This document shows, one piece after another, positions 62,631 through 64,000 of a DNA stretch of 64,000 bases. The notes beneath the pieces were generated by a model. That model worked only from the letters and a program-made list of their open reading frames with translations. It searched no databases and was not told where the DNA came from. The translations under genes and the position numbers were made by a program. Each line of letters opens with the position of its first letter. Position 1 is the first letter of the stretch. This stretch comes from JACSRF01 sp963695505 (lineage in GTDB: Bacteria > Chloroflexota > Anaerolineae > Promineifilales > Promineifilaceae). The DNA is taken from positions 496,001-560,000 of the forward strand of contig CAVOGX010000014.1 in NCBI GenBank assembly GCA_963695505.1, given 5' to 3'.

Positions 62631-63692
62631 ATGTTTGATAAATGGTTTGAATTAGCAGAACAATCGTATACTGAAGCTGACGCCGAGTGGGACAGCTTTG
62701 TGGAGGGGCATCCTTACGGCAGCCTGCTGCAAACAACCGCCTGGGCGCGGCTAAAAAACAATTTTGGCTGGTCATCGCAGCGGGTCTGGCTGCGCCAGGA
62801 CGGCCAACTGCAGGCCGGGGCCCAGTTGTTGATCAAATCGGCGGCCTTCGGCCTGGCTCGCGTAGGCTACATACCCCATGGACCTTTAGTGGACTGGCAA
62901 GACACGGAACAAGTAAAAGTGCTGTTCCATCAGCTAGATTTAGCCGCATACCAGCGGCGGGTAGGCTTCATCAAGTTGGAGCCGCTGCTGTGGCAGGACG
63001 AAGTTACAGCCGAAGTCTGGCCCACCATTTGCCAGGAGTACGATTTGCAAACTACTGCGGATACCATTCAGCCCCCGCGCACGATGCTGCTTGATTTACG
63101 GCCGTCCTCTGACGACATCCTGGCAGCCATGAAGCAAAAAACCCGCTACAACATTCGCCTGGCCGAACGCAAAGGCGTGACGGTACGAGAAGGGGCCAGG
63201 GAAGATTTATCAGCTTTCATTCGCCTGATGCACGCCACGGGCGAGCGGGACGGCTTCGGCATACACGCCCCGGAATATTACCGTCGCGCTTACGAGGTAT
63301 TTGCCCCCGATGACGTGGCTTTATTGATTGCTGAATATGAGAAACGGCCGTTATCCGCGGTCATGGTCTTCAAAAATGGGTCCCGGGCCGCTTACCTCTA
63401 TGGCGCTTCCAGCAACGAAGAGCGCAATCGCATGCCCAACTACGCCGCGCAGTGGTCGGCCATCCAATGGGCCAAAGCGCAGGGCTGCACCACTTACGAC
63501 CTGTGGGGCCTGCCTGACGCCTCCGAAGAAGAGCTAGAAGCGCAGTTCACCCAACGCAACGACGGGCTGTGGGGCGTTTACCGCTTTAAGCGTGGCTTTG
63601 GAGGCCAAATTCGGCGCACTGTGGGCGCTGCCGACCGCATTTATAACCGGCGCACCTACAACCTGTACCAGTGGAGAAGAAATCGGAACTAA
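62631..63692 (+). CDS. FemAB/FemX-family peptidyltransferase
   Basis: 353 residues from ATG 62631; an upstream ATG at 62571 lacks an SD and has no homology. Two GNAT-like lobes: PYGSLLQTTAWARLK and the KQKTRYNIRLAERKGVTV loop typical of FemX, and YDLWGLPDASEE near the end. Members add amino acids from tRNA to lipid II side chains. Two adjacent copies suggest a multi-residue wall cross-bridge. Confidence 0.88.
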   Translation: MFDKWFELAEQSYTEADAEWDSFVEGHPYGSLLQTTAWARLKNNFGWSSQRVWLRQDGQLQAGAQLLIKSAAFGLARVGYIPHGPLVDWQDTEQVKVLFHQLDLAAYQRRVGFIKLEPLLWQDEVTAEVWPTICQEYDLQTTADTIQPPRTMLLDLRPSSDDILAAMKQKTRYNIRLAERKGVTVREGAREDLSAFIRLMHATGERDGFGIHAPEYYRRAYEVFAPDDVALLIAEYEKRPLSAVMVFKNGSRAAYLYGASSNEERNRMPNYAAQWSAIQWAKAQGCTTYDLWGLPDASEEELEAQFTQRNDGLWGVYRFKRGFGGQIRRTVGAADRIYNRRTYNLYQWRRNRN

Positions 63693-63694
63693 AA

Positions 63695-63767
63695 TTGCCA
63701 ATGGTCAATAGTCAATTGCCAATAGCCAACGGTTGGTAATTGACCATTGACCATTGACCATTGATTA
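63695..63767. repeat. Short-unit repeat, GGTCAAT/TTGACCA type
   Basis: ATGGTCAATAGTCAATTGCC, AATAGCC, then TTGACCATTGACCATTGACCATTGA between the two FemAB genes; the arms are complementary. Confidence 0.72.
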
Positions 63768-63772
63768 TTTTT

Positions 63773-64000
63773 ATGCAATACCGTGCCTCAACCTTCAAAC
63801 GCGAAACCTCCCCATCTGCTTGGGAAAAAGCTTTAGGCCAGCTGCCTAACCCCCACCCGCTGCAAAGCTGGACCTGGGGCAGCTTCAAGTCCCGCTGGGG
63901 CTGGGAGGCGCAGCCCTCGCTAATGACCATTGCCGAAAGCAGTTGGGAACCTCTGGCGGCGGCTATGATTTTGAAACGCCGCCTGCCGCGCACGCCCTTT
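63773..64000 (+). CDS. FemAB/FemX-family peptidyltransferase, partial
   Basis: 76 codons open from ATG 63773 to the right edge. SAWEKALGQLPNPHPLQSWTWGSFK SRWGWEA matches the start of the FemAB lobe (LLQSxxWGxxK) and is similar to the upstream gene. The rest lies outside the window. Confidence 0.8.
   Translation, partial: MQYRASTFKRETSPSAWEKALGQLPNPHPLQSWTWGSFKSRWGWEAQPSLMTIAESSWEPLAAAMILKRRLPRTPF

Larger units (their letters stand above)
320..63350. repeat. Dispersed palindromic octamer ACGGCCGT (HIP-like)
   Basis: About 88 exact copies by manual reading, one per 700-750 bases, on average one or more per gene. The extended core is often GGAAACGGCCGTTTCC. Examples: 320, 834, 6310, 7764, 13402, 16416, 17611, 20724, 24396, 27881, 29318, 37433, 44704, 56635, 62364, 63343. 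It appears in all three frames in genes (ETAVS, NGRF, KRPF), and in intergenic DNA. Near-copies with one change (TCGGCCGT, GCGGCCGT, ACGGCCGC) are also common. Random expectation at this GC is one or two. Confidence 0.95.

Noticed and set aside
22653..63350. Octamer as a restriction-site artefact (EagI/CGGCCG)
   Set aside because: Restriction avoidance would deplete the site, not enrich it; cloning artefacts do not create dispersed in-gene copies.

Overview
The window reads as chromosomal DNA of an environmental bacterium, most likely Chloroflexota and probably close to Anaerolineae. GC is roughly 55-57%. Supporting content includes an FMN-riboswitch-controlled riboflavin-type ABC transporter with an NMT1/THI5-like binding protein, a DHH-CBS-nucleotidyltransferase fusion, a flotillin/NfeD pair and two FemAB-type genes in tandem. 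The assignment rests on gene content only and is tentative. About 65 protein genes and one tRNA-Gln are supported. I saw no phage, transposase, CRISPR array or rRNA.

Layout. 1-8400: CorC-type membrane protein (cut by the left edge), two metallo-beta-lactamase-fold enzymes, two GNATs, a Nudix remnant, a penicillin-acylase-family hydrolase, DinB protein, K+ channel. 7300-12050: acyl-CoA dehydrogenase, its APH-like kinase and an SDR, interrupted by an AT-rich HNH gene and a broken four-helix-bundle gene. 12180-15660: L,D-transpeptidase, flotillin, NfeD. 15900-20400: small membrane protein, HAD, MFS/SnoaL, glycosidase lipoprotein, radical-SAM-associated protein. 20500-27740: LysM-M23 lipoprotein, HIT, PEP/pyruvate-binding protein, tRNA nucleotidyltransferase fusion. 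28180-32720: membrane protein, transglycosylase, tgt, uppP, PstS-like lipoprotein. 33260-43720: aminotransferase, GH13 enzyme, PhzF, epimerase, cupin, leucyl aminopeptidase, recO, cdd. 43820-47830: sugar nucleotidyltransferase, tRNA-Gln, dnaX-ybaB-recR. 48000-50260: AT-rich stretch with VapBC, a lipoprotein and HicBA. 50300-53950: epimerase, tsaE-tsaB-rimI, phosphoesterase. 53960-56900: riboflavin-type ABC operon under an FMN riboswitch. 57000-64000: DUF554 protein, GH13 enzyme, FAD oxidase, zinc-ribbon proteins, two FemAB genes (the last cut by the right edge).

The most striking signal is not a gene. The palindromic octamer ACGGCCGT, usually inside AACGGCCGTT or GGAAACGGCCGTTTCC, occurs about 88 times by manual reading, where one or two would be expected by chance. 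It lies in coding DNA in all three frames (giving ETAVS, NGRF or KRPF peptides) and in intergenic DNA, and is missing from the AT-rich islands. It behaves like the cyanobacterial HIP1 repeat but has a different sequence. One copy is the core of a hairpin between the FMN aptamer and its gene.

A second layer is a set of intergenic short-unit repeats (CAGTAA-, GGAGACT-, TCAGC-, GGAGCAAGG-types and others), often arranged as inverted arms. They run into gene ends and supply stop codons; in one gene they encode the signal peptide of a lipoprotein.

Nine conserved genes carry single-base frameshifts (eleven events, nine of them extra bases). Several are housekeeping genes, so uncorrected sequencing indels are the likelier cause. 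Coordinates for these genes are given across the frameshift.
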